Shown piece after piece: positions 45,914 to 54,546 of a stretch of 64,000 bases of DNA. The position numbers and the translations under genes are program-made. The notes under the pieces were generated by a model. It saw only the letters and a list, made by a program, of their open reading frames with translations, had not been told where the DNA came from and did not search any database. This DNA is from Chloroflexota bacterium. GTDB lineage: Bacteria > Chloroflexota > UBA11872. The stretch is taken from positions 1-64,000 of the forward strand of contig JAJDZD010000010.1 of NCBI GenBank assembly GCA_022824865.1. The letters are read 5' to 3'. Position 1 is the stretch's first letter. Each line of letters starts with the position of its first letter.

Positions 45914-47023
45914 ATGCGCGAGGTCTTTGACGTACTCGTGATCGGCGCGGGGCCGGGCGGAACACAGGCGGCCGTGAGCGCGGCGCACCAGATGCGCCAC
46001 GTGCTGTTACTGGATGCGAGCAAGGTGAGCCGACGACGGGGTCGGGCGTACTGGTCGAAGACGGTGAAGATCGAGGATGCGCCGGTGTTCGCGGGGATTA
46101 CCGGGGCGCAGTTTGCGAAGGCGCTGCAGGGGTGGACGGTAGGTCAGCCGGAACGGACGATCCGCCGCGGCGGCGAGGAACGCATGGCTGGAATTCGGCG
46201 GGCGGACGGGTTTGCTTTGGACCTGGAACGGCTGGACGACAGGACGTTTGAACTGACGTACGCCACGGAAGCGCTGTCGCGGGACGGGCAGGTTGGCGCG
46301 ACGACCACGGCGCGAGGCCGGACGGTGGTGGTGGCCAGCGGGTTCGAGGACGGCTGGCCGGACATCGAGACGAACGACTCGGCGGCGCGAATGTACCGCA
46401 AGTACCAATTGGTCTATCGATACGCAGGCAACAGCCGGGGCTGGCACCTGTGTATTCGCTGCGACGGCCACCTGCACGTGGACGAGCACCTCGCGGTCGT
46501 GGGGGTGGGCGACTACATCTTTGAGGTGGTACAGGGGGCGCAGGACTTCACGGACCGGATCACGGTGCTGACGAACGGCCGGCCGCATGGGATGTCGCCG
46601 CAGGTGCTGGCGGCGCTGCGCGAGCGGGGCACGGAACTAGACGAAGGAAAGATCGAGGCGCACATCGGGCAGGGGCTGAACCTGCTGGGATTCCGGATGG
46701 CGGACGGGCGGGAGCTCTTCTTCGACGGCTTCTTTGTGGACGAGGGGCTGAAGGCGAACGACGAGTTCCTACACCGATTCGACGTGGCGCACGCAGACGA
46801 CGGGTTGCTGCGGTGCAGTGCCGACCACGAAGTCCTGGATTCATCGGGCGAGCCGATTCCGGGCTTGTGGGCAGCGGGGGACATCGTAGCCGGGGAACGG
46901 AATTTGATTGCAAGCGCGTTCGCGAGCGGGCAGGACGCGGGGTTGGAGGCTTCGGACAGTTTGCGGCGGTGGGCGGCGCCAGCTGAGATTGGGACTGGCG
47001 ACTTGCCGCCACACGCCGATTGA
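45914..47023 (+). CDS. Thioredoxin-reductase-like FAD/NAD(P)-binding protein
   Basis: The 369-residue protein begins DVLVIGAGPGGTQAAVSAAH (GxGxxG), has a central CIRCDGH corresponding to the redox-active CATCDG of thioredoxin reductases, and ends with GLWAAGDIVAGERNLIASAFASGQDAGLEA, the flavin-binding motif of the family. It is longer than classical TrxR (~310-330). The CxxC suggests a disulfide reductase role, with an unknown partner. GAGGAG lies seven bases upstream. It probably shares a message with the Gfo/Idh/MocA gene. Confidence 0.82.
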   Translation: MREVFDVLVIGAGPGGTQAAVSAAHQMRHVLLLDASKVSRRRGRAYWSKTVKIEDAPVFAGITGAQFAKALQGWTVGQPERTIRRGGEERMAGIRRADGFALDLERLDDRTFELTYATEALSRDGQVGATTTARGRTVVVASGFEDGWPDIETNDSAARMYRKYQLVYRYAGNSRGWHLCIRCDGHLHVDEHLAVVGVGDYIFEVVQGAQDFTDRITVLTNGRPHGMSPQVLAALRERGTELDEGKIEAHIGQGLNLLGFRMADGRELFFDGFFVDEGLKANDEFLHRFDVAHADDGLLRCSADHEVLDSSGEPIPGLWAAGDIVAGERNLIASAFASGQDAGLEASDSLRRWAAPAEIGTGDLPPHAD

Positions 47024-47101
47024 GGCAAACTACTTTGCAATGCAAACTTTGGACAGGCAGATCGGGGTTGCACTGCGTGCAGTCATGTGGGGACGGCACT
47101 G

Positions 47102-48064
47102 ATGAGTAGCGCGGATAGCGGAACGCTGTTGCAGGCTGGCGGCGTGGTGCACCGGTATGGGGACCTGACGGCGGTGAATGACGTCTCGCTGAAAGTGCGG
47201 CGGGGCGAGGTGTTTGGGTTACTGGGTCCGAATGGGGCGGGCAAGTCAACGCTGATCGGAATTCTCTGCGGCATGTTCGCGCCCACGGCCGGGAGCGTGC
47301 ATCTGGGCGACGTGCCAGTCACACCGCGAGCGCGGAGCGCCAAGCAGCGGATTGGCGTGGTGCCTCAGGACATCGCGCTCTACGAGAAGCTGAGCGGCCG
47401 GCAGAACCTGCGATTCTTCGGGCGGGTCTATGGCCTGGGCGGGCGTCGCCTGCGGGAGCGGGTGGAGGCCGTGCTGGACGTGGTGGGGCTGAGCGATCGG
47501 GGGGACGATCGGGCGGAAACCTACTCGGGCGGCATGCAACGGCGGCTGAACCTGGCGGCGGGGCTGCTGCATGAGCCGGAGCTCTTGATCCTCGACGAGC
47601 CCACGGTGGGGGTGGATCCACAGAGCCGGAACCACATCTTCGACAACGTGGAGCGGCTGAACCAAGACAAGGGCGTCACGATCGTCTACACGACCCATTA
47701 CATGGAAGAGGCCGAGCGGCTGTGCGACCGGGTGGGGATCATCGACCACGGAAAGATTGTGGCGCTGGATACACCGCGGGCGTTGATCGAGTCGCTGGGC
47801 GGCGGGGTGATCCAGATCGGAATCGATCCGGATCAGGCGGAACAGGTCACCGAGATCCTGGCGGCGTTGGAATCGGTGCAAGCCGTGGGGCCGGGACCTG
47901 ACGAGCGGCTGCTGAACATCGAGGCCGAAAGCGCGCGGCACGCGCTGGTGGACGTGATGCAGGCGATGAACGCGGCGGCGCTGGAGGTGGAAACGGTGCG
48001 AATCCTGGAGCCGAACCTGGAGAGCGTGTTCCTGCGCTATACGGGTCGCAGCCTGAGGGACTGA
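47102..48064 (+). CDS. ABC-2 exporter ATP-binding protein
   Basis: The 320-residue ATPase has Walker A GPNGAGKST, VVPQDIALYEKLSGRQNLRFFGRVYGL, signature ETYSGGMQRRLN, Walker B LLILDEPTVGVDP and switch TTHYMEEAERLC, typical of DrrA-type exporters. A C-terminal ~80-residue domain (VIQIGIDPDQAEQVTEILA onwards) resembles the DUF4162 extension of these ATPases. Its stop is four bases before the permease start, so the pair forms an operon. Substrate unknown. Confidence 0.92.
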   Translation: MSSADSGTLLQAGGVVHRYGDLTAVNDVSLKVRRGEVFGLLGPNGAGKSTLIGILCGMFAPTAGSVHLGDVPVTPRARSAKQRIGVVPQDIALYEKLSGRQNLRFFGRVYGLGGRRLRERVEAVLDVVGLSDRGDDRAETYSGGMQRRLNLAAGLLHEPELLILDEPTVGVDPQSRNHIFDNVERLNQDKGVTIVYTTHYMEEAERLCDRVGIIDHGKIVALDTPRALIESLGGGVIQIGIDPDQAEQVTEILAALESVQAVGPGPDERLLNIEAESARHALVDVMQAMNAAALEVETVRILEPNLESVFLRYTGRSLRD

Positions 48065-48067
48065 GCG

Positions 48068-49330
48068 ATGCGAGCGACGTTGGCGTTCACGATCAAGGAA
48101 TTCCAGGTGCTGGTGCGGGATCCGGGCGGGCTGTTCGTGCTGTTCCTGATGCCGGTGATGTTCATGGTGGTGTTCAGCCTGGCGTTGGGCGGGCTGTTCG
48201 AGGAGGGAGCCGCGCGTGGCTCGGCGCGGGCGCTAGAGGTGCCGGTGGCGATCGGCGGCGCTGGCGAAGTGGCCGAGCAGGTGGTGGAGCAACTGGAGGC
48301 GACGCAGGGGCTGGCCATGGTGCGAGAGCAGGACGGGCAAACGCTGACGGCCGAGACGGTGGCTCAACTGGTCGCGGACGGCGAGTACCCGGTGGGGGTG
48401 GTGTTTCCCGAGGGCTTGACGGCGCTACTGGAAGATCCGCGCATCCTGAGGGGCGAGCAGGTCCAACCGCTGGAAGTGGACGTGATCGTGGATCCGGCGA
48501 CGACGGCGCAGGTAACGGGTCCGCTGGAAGGCGCTCTGAGTGCGGTGCTGCAGCAGGTCGTGGGACGCAGGCTGGGCGAGGCCGGGGCGGCCGTGTGGTT
48601 TGAACAGGTGACGGCGGGACTGCCGGCGGAGGTTCGCGAACAGCTGGCAGCGTCGATGCAGCAGGACGGCGAGGGCGGCGGGGCGTTGCCCGTGACTACG
48701 CGACGGCAGGTTCCGCCGGGAGTGGAGCGGGAGCAGTTCCCGGACCAGTTCCAACAGAACGCGGCGGGCTACACCGTGATGGGGGTGTTCTTTATCGCCA
48801 CGGTGATGATCGAGTCGATCTTCGTCGAGCGGCGAAGCGGGGCGATGCGGCGGCTGCGGGCGGCGCCGGTGGGCCGGGCGCCAATTCTGATCAGCAAACT
48901 CGTACCGTTCTACGTGGTGAACCTGATCCAGATCGTGATCATGTTCGCGATCGCGCGACTAGCATTCGGGCTGGACTTAGGATTTGTGCCGGCGCTGGTT
49001 ATGGTGTCGGCGGCGCTGGCTCTGGTGGCCACCGGGCTGGGCATCGCGCTGGCGGGCGTGGCTCGCTCGGAAACGCAGGGGACGGGCTTAGCGGTGATCG
49101 TGGTGCTAACGACGTCCGCGCTGGGCGGGGTGATGGTGCCGCGCTTCATCATGCCCGAGGCCATGCAACAGATCGGGAACATTACGCCGCAGGCCTGGGC
49201 CATCCAGGGCTACCAGGACGTATTGGTGCGCGGTCAGGGCGTGGGCGGCGTGTGGCTGGAAGCCGGCGTGCTGCTGATCTTCGCGGCGGTGTTTACGGCG
49301 GTTGGAATTTGGCGGTTCCGGTTCGACTAA
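48068..49330 (+). CDS. ABC-2 type transporter permease
   Basis: The 420-residue protein has one helix near the N-terminus (GGLFVLFLMPVMFMVVFSLALGGLF), a ~200-residue extracytoplasmic loop, and five C-terminal helices with the ABC-2 coupling region FVERRSGAMRRLRAAPVGRAPILISKL and the GVMVPRFIMPEAMQQIGNITPQAWAI segment. This matches YhgE/LinM-type ABC-2 permeases. With the ATPase at 47102 it would export an unidentified compound. Confidence 0.9.
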   Translation: MRATLAFTIKEFQVLVRDPGGLFVLFLMPVMFMVVFSLALGGLFEEGAARGSARALEVPVAIGGAGEVAEQVVEQLEATQGLAMVREQDGQTLTAETVAQLVADGEYPVGVVFPEGLTALLEDPRILRGEQVQPLEVDVIVDPATTAQVTGPLEGALSAVLQQVVGRRLGEAGAAVWFEQVTAGLPAEVREQLAASMQQDGEGGGALPVTTRRQVPPGVEREQFPDQFQQNAAGYTVMGVFFIATVMIESIFVERRSGAMRRLRAAPVGRAPILISKLVPFYVVNLIQIVIMFAIARLAFGLDLGFVPALVMVSAALALVATGLGIALAGVARSETQGTGLAVIVVLTTSALGGVMVPRFIMPEAMQQIGNITPQAWAIQGYQDVLVRGQGVGGVWLEAGVLLIFAAVFTAVGIWRFRFD

Positions 49331-49391
49331 GGACCGCGGGCGAGGAGATCTAGTCCCCCGGGCGGCAGGGTGACGCGAATAGCCCACGTTG

Positions 49392-50264
49392 TCAGAAGTT
49401 GACGATGACCATGCCGGCGAGGGCGGCGGTCACGCCGAGCCAGACGACCGGGCCGTGGCGTTCACGCCAGACGATGACGCCGGCGGCGGTTGTGAGCAGC
49501 ACTGAAGCAGAGGTCTGGATGGGGAAGGCGATGGTGCCGGGGATGAGTTCAAGCGCGGCCACCAGGAGCGCCAGTTGGATGACGTTGCAAAGACCCATTG
49601 CGGCGCCGGTGGCCAGCGGACCGGGCATGGCAAGGCTCTGACGCAGCGGGGGCGTTTGAGCCTGAAAGCGGCGGCGCATGGCGAAGATGGCGAGCGCTAC
49701 GGGGACGGAGACCAGGAACGAGGCCATGACGAAGTCCGGGGCGCGATCCGGGGTGGAGAGTTCGTTGAAGGCCTTGGAGGCGGAGAGGCCGGCGCCGGTG
49801 AAGACCATCATTAGCGCGACCAGCGGCCAGTACCAGCGAGACCGTGGGCCGCGCACGGCGGACCTAGGACCGACGAGCAGCGGGATTGAGATGAGCATCA
49901 GGAGGAGGCCGCCGATGGCGGGGCCAGTGGGTCGTTCGGCAAAGAAAACGATGGCGGCCAGCGTGGGCACGACGACGGACAGTCGCAGGAATATGAAGGT
50001 GATACCGACGCCGGAGCGCACGAGCAGCAGGTAGACGCCGATCATGGTTCCGGCGTACTGGATGCCTTGGACGGCGCCAAATATGACGGTAGGAGCGTCG
50101 AAGTCCAACGGGCCGCGAAGAATGGCCCAAACCGAGGCAATCAGTGCGGCCAGGCAGTAGTTGACGGCGGCGACCAGGAAGTAATCGTAACGCCGGAACT
50201 GGGCCACGCGCGTACTGAGCGCGAAGCCGACGTTGAAGACGATGTGGAGCGCAAGCAAGGCCAT
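49392..50264 (-). CDS. EamA/DMT-family transporter
   Basis: The 290-residue protein has ten predicted helices arranged as two EamA repeats. The halves end in SIPLLVGPRS and in GVTAALAGMVIVNF, and each contains a G-rich helix. DMT proteins export metabolites or amino acids; no substrate is apparent. ATG 50264 coincides with the beginning of the first helix. Convergent with the ABC-2 permease. Confidence 0.82.
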   Translation of the reverse strand: MALLALHIVFNVGFALSTRVAQFRRYDYFLVAAVNYCLAALIASVWAILRGPLDFDAPTVIFGAVQGIQYAGTMIGVYLLLVRSGVGITFIFLRLSVVVPTLAAIVFFAERPTGPAIGGLLLMLISIPLLVGPRSAVRGPRSRWYWPLVALMMVFTGAGLSASKAFNELSTPDRAPDFVMASFLVSVPVALAIFAMRRRFQAQTPPLRQSLAMPGPLATGAAMGLCNVIQLALLVAALELIPGTIAFPIQTSASVLLTTAAGVIVWRERHGPVVWLGVTAALAGMVIVNF

Positions 50265-50445
50265 GCCAAGCGCGCATGATCAGGGCAGGGGACGAGCCTG
50301 GCAATTGGGGAGTGCACAGGGCTTACGGGCAACAGTGGGCGTTGGCCGCGGTCACGGAGGGCTGAGGGCCGCGGAAGCAGAGAGGCACCCGCCCGCGACG
50401 AGGCCGGCGTCGGGAGGGCACGAGCTCGTCGCGGGCAGGGCGGGG

Positions 50446-52521
50446 TTAGCGGGGCTTTAGGTGGTCGAGTTCCTCCCTGACGAGGCGGACGACGAGGTCG
50501 TCAAGCTGCTCGATCGAGTAGCCGGAGACGTTGTGCGACGTCTCGCCCCCATAGAGGAGGAATAGGAACCGGCCCATGGTGTGCTGGGCGAGCTGGCGGA
50601 AGATGTACTCGCCTTGCTCGTCCAGGCCGCTGGAGGCGATGGTGAAGATCTTCATACCACGGCGGTTGGCCTCGATCATTTCGGCGGCGTAGTCGTAGTC
50701 CTGGGGGTAGTCCAGGTGGGGCGGGGCGTCAGCCACGAGGATGACCAGCCGGATTGCCTCGTCTAAGCGCCAGGCCGGCTTGTGGACGGCTACGTGGAGC
50801 GCTTCGTTGAGCGACTCGGGATAGTCGTCACCGCCGTCGGCGACCACGTCCTGGATGGTGCTGAGGAAGGTTGGGACGTTGGCTTCAAAGTCATAGTGGC
50901 GGGTGACAAAGTCATCGCCGCGATCGCGGTAGGTGACCATCCCGAAGCGAAGGTCGGGACGCGAGGGCAAGGCGCCGATGCGTTGCGAGACCGAGAGGAG
51001 CGTGGCCTTTATCTGGGCAATCTCGTCGGCCATGCTGCCGGTGGCGTCCAGGAGGAATAGGAGGTCGAGAGGAACCCGGTCGCCGTAGGGTTGATCGACT
51101 TCCAGCTGGATGACCCACTCCGATTCGCCGCCGCGTTCGGCGTTGAGCGACTGGCTGACGCCGTCCTTTTCAACGTGGAGACGGAAAACCCCGGCGTTAG
51201 ACGCGTCGGGGAAGGCCCGCGGGAAGAAAAGGGTCTGGCCGTTGGCGTAGGTTCGGCCCTGGAAGATTGGGGTTTGGCCGGCCGAGACGGAGACCGCGGC
51301 GTTTGGCACCGGTCGTTCGAGTGCATCGAGCACAGTGATGGTGAAGCGCTCGGAGATGTCGACGTCGTGGATCGGCGGTCCGCGGTAGTCGTCGCGGTAG
51401 CGCAGGTACTCGGTCCACGTTTCGTTGTCGTTGACCTCGCCGGCCGCGAGTTCGACGGGTCGGTACTGGCGCCGCGGGGCTGAAGCCTCGGCGGCAGCGG
51501 CTGGCGGGGCCGTCATGGACTTTTCGACGACGACCTCGCTGACCACGACCTTTTCGATCGGGACTTCCTTGGCAACAGCCCTTTCAACGGGCACTTCCTT
51601 GACCACCGTCTCGAAGGCGGCTGCCGGGGCCGCCGTCGCGGCTGGCGCTGGGGCGGATGCCGGGACGGCCATTGCGGCTGGAGGCTCCCTGACTACCGTC
51701 CGGTCGACGGTCTCGGATTCGCCGCAGGCGACTGTTGCCGCACCGACAAGTATGGAGGCTGCCGCGACCGCCCCGCCGCTGGCCATGACGGGGGTCCACA
51801 ACCGACCGGCGGCCGCGAGCAGCTTGCGCCGGATGCCGGCGAGGCGGGAGGGGGCGTGGAGACGGCTCTCGATGAAGGGCCAGAGATCCTCGGGAGGACG
51901 CGCCGTGGAAGCGCTATGCCGAAAGTAGGTCCGCAGGGAGTTGGCCAGTGACTGGTCGGAGCACGGCGCGCCCTGGCCGGACGCTCTCTCAGCATCGAGG
52001 TCCTGGAGACGTTCGCGAAGCTGGCCCAGTGCCTGTTGAAGGCTTGATTCGACGGTGTGGTCGACGGTGTCCAGGGCCAGAGCCAGCTGGGTTCCTTGCA
52101 GGTTGACGAAGTAGCGAAGGATCAGGACGTTCCGGTGGCCTGGGTCAAGGGCCGCGAGCGCCTGTTGAATAGCCTGGCCCGCACACCGGGCCGGGCCAAG
52201 CCGGTTGGATTCGGGATGTTTCCGCGGTTGGGAGGGACGGTTCGAGGCGACGCCGGGAAGCGACGCCAGCCGTCGCCGCGATGCGTCCTGGCGGACCAGG
52301 CTGCGCATGAGCCAAGGCTTGGCCGGGCAATCGCCGCTGAAGCCGTGGATGGCCCCCCAGGCGAGGCGCAGGGCGTCCCGGACCTGCTGTGCCGCCTGGT
52401 TCCGGCTTCCTGTCATCAGGATGGCCGTGCCATGGAGTTCATCCTGGTATCGGTCAATCAAGTGGCGAAAGGCCTCACGGTCGCCTTGCCGGCAGCGTTG
52501 AATCGCCTGTGTGTCGGTCAT
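50446..52521 (-). CDS. ECF-type sigma factor fused to a VWA domain, membrane-anchored
   Basis: The 691-residue protein combines parts rarely found together. Residues 1-90 resemble sigma70 region 2 (RCRQGDREAFRHLIDRYQDEL, then LRLAWGAIHGFSGDCPAKPWLMRSLV). Residues 115-178 resemble region 4 (LAALDPGHRNVLILRYFVNL with an HTH-like TVDHTVESSLQQALGQLRERL). A hydrophobic segment lies at about 246-266. A VVKEVPVERAVAKEVPIEKV repeat linker follows at 306-334. A beta domain leads into a VWA domain with the metal-binding DATGSM at 492-497. ATG 52521 has GAGG seven bases upstream. The VWA part would lie outside the membrane and the sigma part inside. Confidence 0.88.
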   Translation of the reverse strand: MTDTQAIQRCRQGDREAFRHLIDRYQDELHGTAILMTGSRNQAAQQVRDALRLAWGAIHGFSGDCPAKPWLMRSLVRQDASRRRLASLPGVASNRPSQPRKHPESNRLGPARCAGQAIQQALAALDPGHRNVLILRYFVNLQGTQLALALDTVDHTVESSLQQALGQLRERLQDLDAERASGQGAPCSDQSLANSLRTYFRHSASTARPPEDLWPFIESRLHAPSRLAGIRRKLLAAAGRLWTPVMASGGAVAAASILVGAATVACGESETVDRTVVREPPAAMAVPASAPAPAATAAPAAAFETVVKEVPVERAVAKEVPIEKVVVSEVVVEKSMTAPPAAAAEASAPRRQYRPVELAAGEVNDNETWTEYLRYRDDYRGPPIHDVDISERFTITVLDALERPVPNAAVSVSAGQTPIFQGRTYANGQTLFFPRAFPDASNAGVFRLHVEKDGVSQSLNAERGGESEWVIQLEVDQPYGDRVPLDLLFLLDATGSMADEIAQIKATLLSVSQRIGALPSRPDLRFGMVTYRDRGDDFVTRHYDFEANVPTFLSTIQDVVADGGDDYPESLNEALHVAVHKPAWRLDEAIRLVILVADAPPHLDYPQDYDYAAEMIEANRRGMKIFTIASSGLDEQGEYIFRQLAQHTMGRFLFLLYGGETSHNVSGYSIEQLDDLVVRLVREELDHLKPR

Positions 52522-52737
52522 GAGCAGCCTCATGTCTGAGTAGGAACGGTGGATTCGCATAGATAGATACGCGGGATTGGGGGGAGTCGTTCCATGAAAT
52601 GGGAGGGAAACTGCTAAGACTCTCGGTTGCGCGGAGTTGGCAGGGCGCAGAGTCAAGAGGCGTTCCGTTAAGTGGTCCTATTGGAGGTATGATGTAGTCA
52701 CTTGGCTGTATTCAAATAGTCTCTTCGTACGTAAAAC

Positions 52738-52998
52738 ATGACCACCTACGGCATTCGCGAGTTCAAGGCTCGGGTCAGCGCAATCCTGCGCGACTTAGAC
52801 GACGGGGATGACGTCATCATCACCCGTCGGGGACAGCCGTGCGCCAGACTGACGCCGGTGCGCGAGATTACCGACGACAAGCCGTCGCTGCGTTCGCTGC
52901 GGGGCGCCATGGTTGACCTGCCCGATGCGAGCTATGAGGACTTTCTGGAGATCAAGTCGTTGTGGAGGCCAGGGGCGCCGCCGTCTGACGAGGCGTAG
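52738..52998 (+). CDS. Phd/YefM-type antitoxin
   Basis: The 86-residue protein fits the Phd/YefM family: TTYGIREFKARVSAILRDL, then VIITRRGQPCARLTPVRE, which form the DNA-binding fold, and a flexible C-terminal half that would wrap the toxin. It precedes a PIN-domain toxin by eight bases, forming a classical VapBC-like pair in which antitoxin alone or in complex represses the promoter upstream of 52738. Confidence 0.88.
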   Translation: MTTYGIREFKARVSAILRDLDDGDDVIITRRGQPCARLTPVREITDDKPSLRSLRGAMVDLPDASYEDFLEIKSLWRPGAPPSDEA

Positions 52999-53006
52999 CG
53001 GGGGCA

Positions 53007-53411
53007 ATGACGACTAGTCAGCTCTGGTTCGTCGCGGACACGCACGCCTTGTGGTGGTATTTGAAGTCGCCTGAGCGTCTGAGCGCCACGGCCACTGCAG
53101 TGTTCCGGCTGGCCGAGACGGGCAATGCGACCATCGTGATACCTGCAATTGCCGTGGCCGAGTTCTACTTCCTGTCGGTGAAGCTGGGGCAACCTGTCGG
53201 GCCATCCGACCTGCTATCGGCTCTGGAGTCGGTGGGCGGAATCGAGCTCTCGGACCTGGGCCGAGCCCAGCTTGAGCAGTTGGAGTTCTGCCAGGACATT
53301 CCTGAAATGCATGACCGGCTCATTGCGGCGGAGTCGCTGACCCTTGAGGCCCCGGTGCTTACCCGGGACAAGACCCTCACGGCATCGCCACAGATTCCCA
53401 CCATCTGGTAG
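53007..53411 (+). CDS. vapC: PIN-domain toxin (VapC family)
   Basis: The 134-residue protein has PIN signatures: the first acidic residue in FVADTHALWWYL (D11), the second in IAVAEFYFLSVK, and MHDRLIAAESLTLEAPVLTRDKTL with the remaining Asp residues. VapC toxins cleave tRNA or rRNA using Mg; the target is not predictable. GGGGGCA precedes the ATG. The upstream antitoxin should neutralise it. Confidence 0.9.
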   Translation: MTTSQLWFVADTHALWWYLKSPERLSATATAVFRLAETGNATIVIPAIAVAEFYFLSVKLGQPVGPSDLLSALESVGGIELSDLGRAQLEQLEFCQDIPEMHDRLIAAESLTLEAPVLTRDKTLTASPQIPTIW

Positions 53412-53549
53412 GCCGACAGTGTCTGGTTGCATGAAAGAATCTCGGGTGCGGGGAAGAGGTGGATTCCAGCCCTGGTTCGCGGGAACGGCGGGGGCGTGGG
53501 CGCCTACACTTGGCGCACGGCCGCGCGGCAGTTCCTGTCTGGAGATGTG

Positions 53550-54500
53550 ATGCCCCTGTATTTGACTGAAGCGGACGTGGATGCGTTGGGGGATATGGCG
53601 TTGGCGCTGGAGGCGGTTGAGGGGGCGTTTGACCGGCAGGGTCGGGGCGTGGCGGGGAACGTTGGGCGACGGCGGGCGTCGGTTCCGGCCGGGTCGCTGA
53701 ATGTGATGGGCGGCGCCGACGAGGAACTGGGCGCGGCGGGAGCCAAGATTTATGGGACGTTCGGCGGCGGCGCACGGTTTGTGGTGGTGCTGTTTGACGT
53801 GGCAACGGGTTCGCTGCGGGCCGTGCTTGAGGCCGGGAGGTTGGGCGAGCTGCGGACGGGGGCCGCGAGTGGAATTTCGAGCAAGTACCTGGCGCGATCG
53901 GACAGCCGAGTGGTGGGGCTGATCGGGAGTGGTCGGCAGGCGCGAACGCAGCTTGAAGCGCTGAATGGGGTGCATGAGTTGGCCGAGGCGCGGGTGTATT
54001 CGCGGAATCCGGCGAATGTTGAGACTTATGTCAAGACGATGAGCGAGTGGGTTGACGCGGAGCTGGTTGCCTGTTCGTCAGTGGCGGAGGCTGTGCGAGG
54101 CGCGGACATCGTGGTGACGGCGACGACCGCGGCTGGGCCGGTGCTGATGGCGAACGACCTGGAGCCGGGAATGCACGTGGTGGCAATGGGGAGCAACAAC
54201 CCGGTGCATGGCGAAGTAGAACCGGCCGTCGTGGCACGGGCGGACCGGGTGTTCGTGGACGACCTGGACGGGGCGCACGTGGAGGCCGGCGACCTGATGG
54301 CGGCGGAGCGCGCCGGGGTGTTGCAGTGGGGGCAGGTTATTGAGTTGGGCCAGGTGGTGGCCGGGCAGGTGGCCGGTCGCACGGCGGACAACGAGATCAC
54401 GCTGTTCGCCTCGCAGGGAATCGCGCTGTGGGATATTGCGATGGCGCAGGCGGTGGTGGAACGGGCGGAGGCCGCGGGACGAGGCCGACAAGTTCCCTAG
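53550..54500 (+). CDS. Ornithine cyclodeaminase / mu-crystallin family protein
   Basis: The 316-residue protein carries the family pattern. [14 protein letters not shown] at the start is followed by GAKIYGTF, the NAD-binding core [15 protein letters not shown] (GxGxxA-like), [16 protein letters not shown] and [14 protein letters not shown], and [18 protein letters not shown] with the active-site Asp region. Members catalyse ornithine-to-proline conversion or reduce imines. GGAG sits five bases upstream. It ends 46 bp before dop and may be co-transcribed with it. Confidence 0.86.
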   Translation: MPLYLTEADVDALGDMALALEAVEGAFDRQGRGVAGNVGRRRASVPAGSLNVMGGADEELGAAGAKIYGTFGGGARFVVVLFDVATGSLRAVLEAGRLGELRTGAASGISSKYLARSDSRVVGLIGSGRQARTQLEALNGVHELAEARVYSRNPANVETYVKTMSEWVDAELVACSSVAEAVRGADIVVTATTAAGPVLMANDLEPGMHVVAMGSNNPVHGEVEPAVVARADRVFVDDLDGAHVEAGDLMAAERAGVLQWGQVIELGQVVAGQVAGRTADNEITLFASQGIALWDIAMAQAVVERAEAAGRGRQVP

Positions 54501-54546
54501 CCGGCGCCGGCGCTAGTATTGAGTCACTTCCCGGCACGAGCGGCGC

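Noticed and set aside
52520-52656. Upstream extension of the sigma-VWA protein to 52656
   Set aside because: The extra 45 residues have no sigma similarity and the start at 52521 has a GAGG site; the longer start has none.
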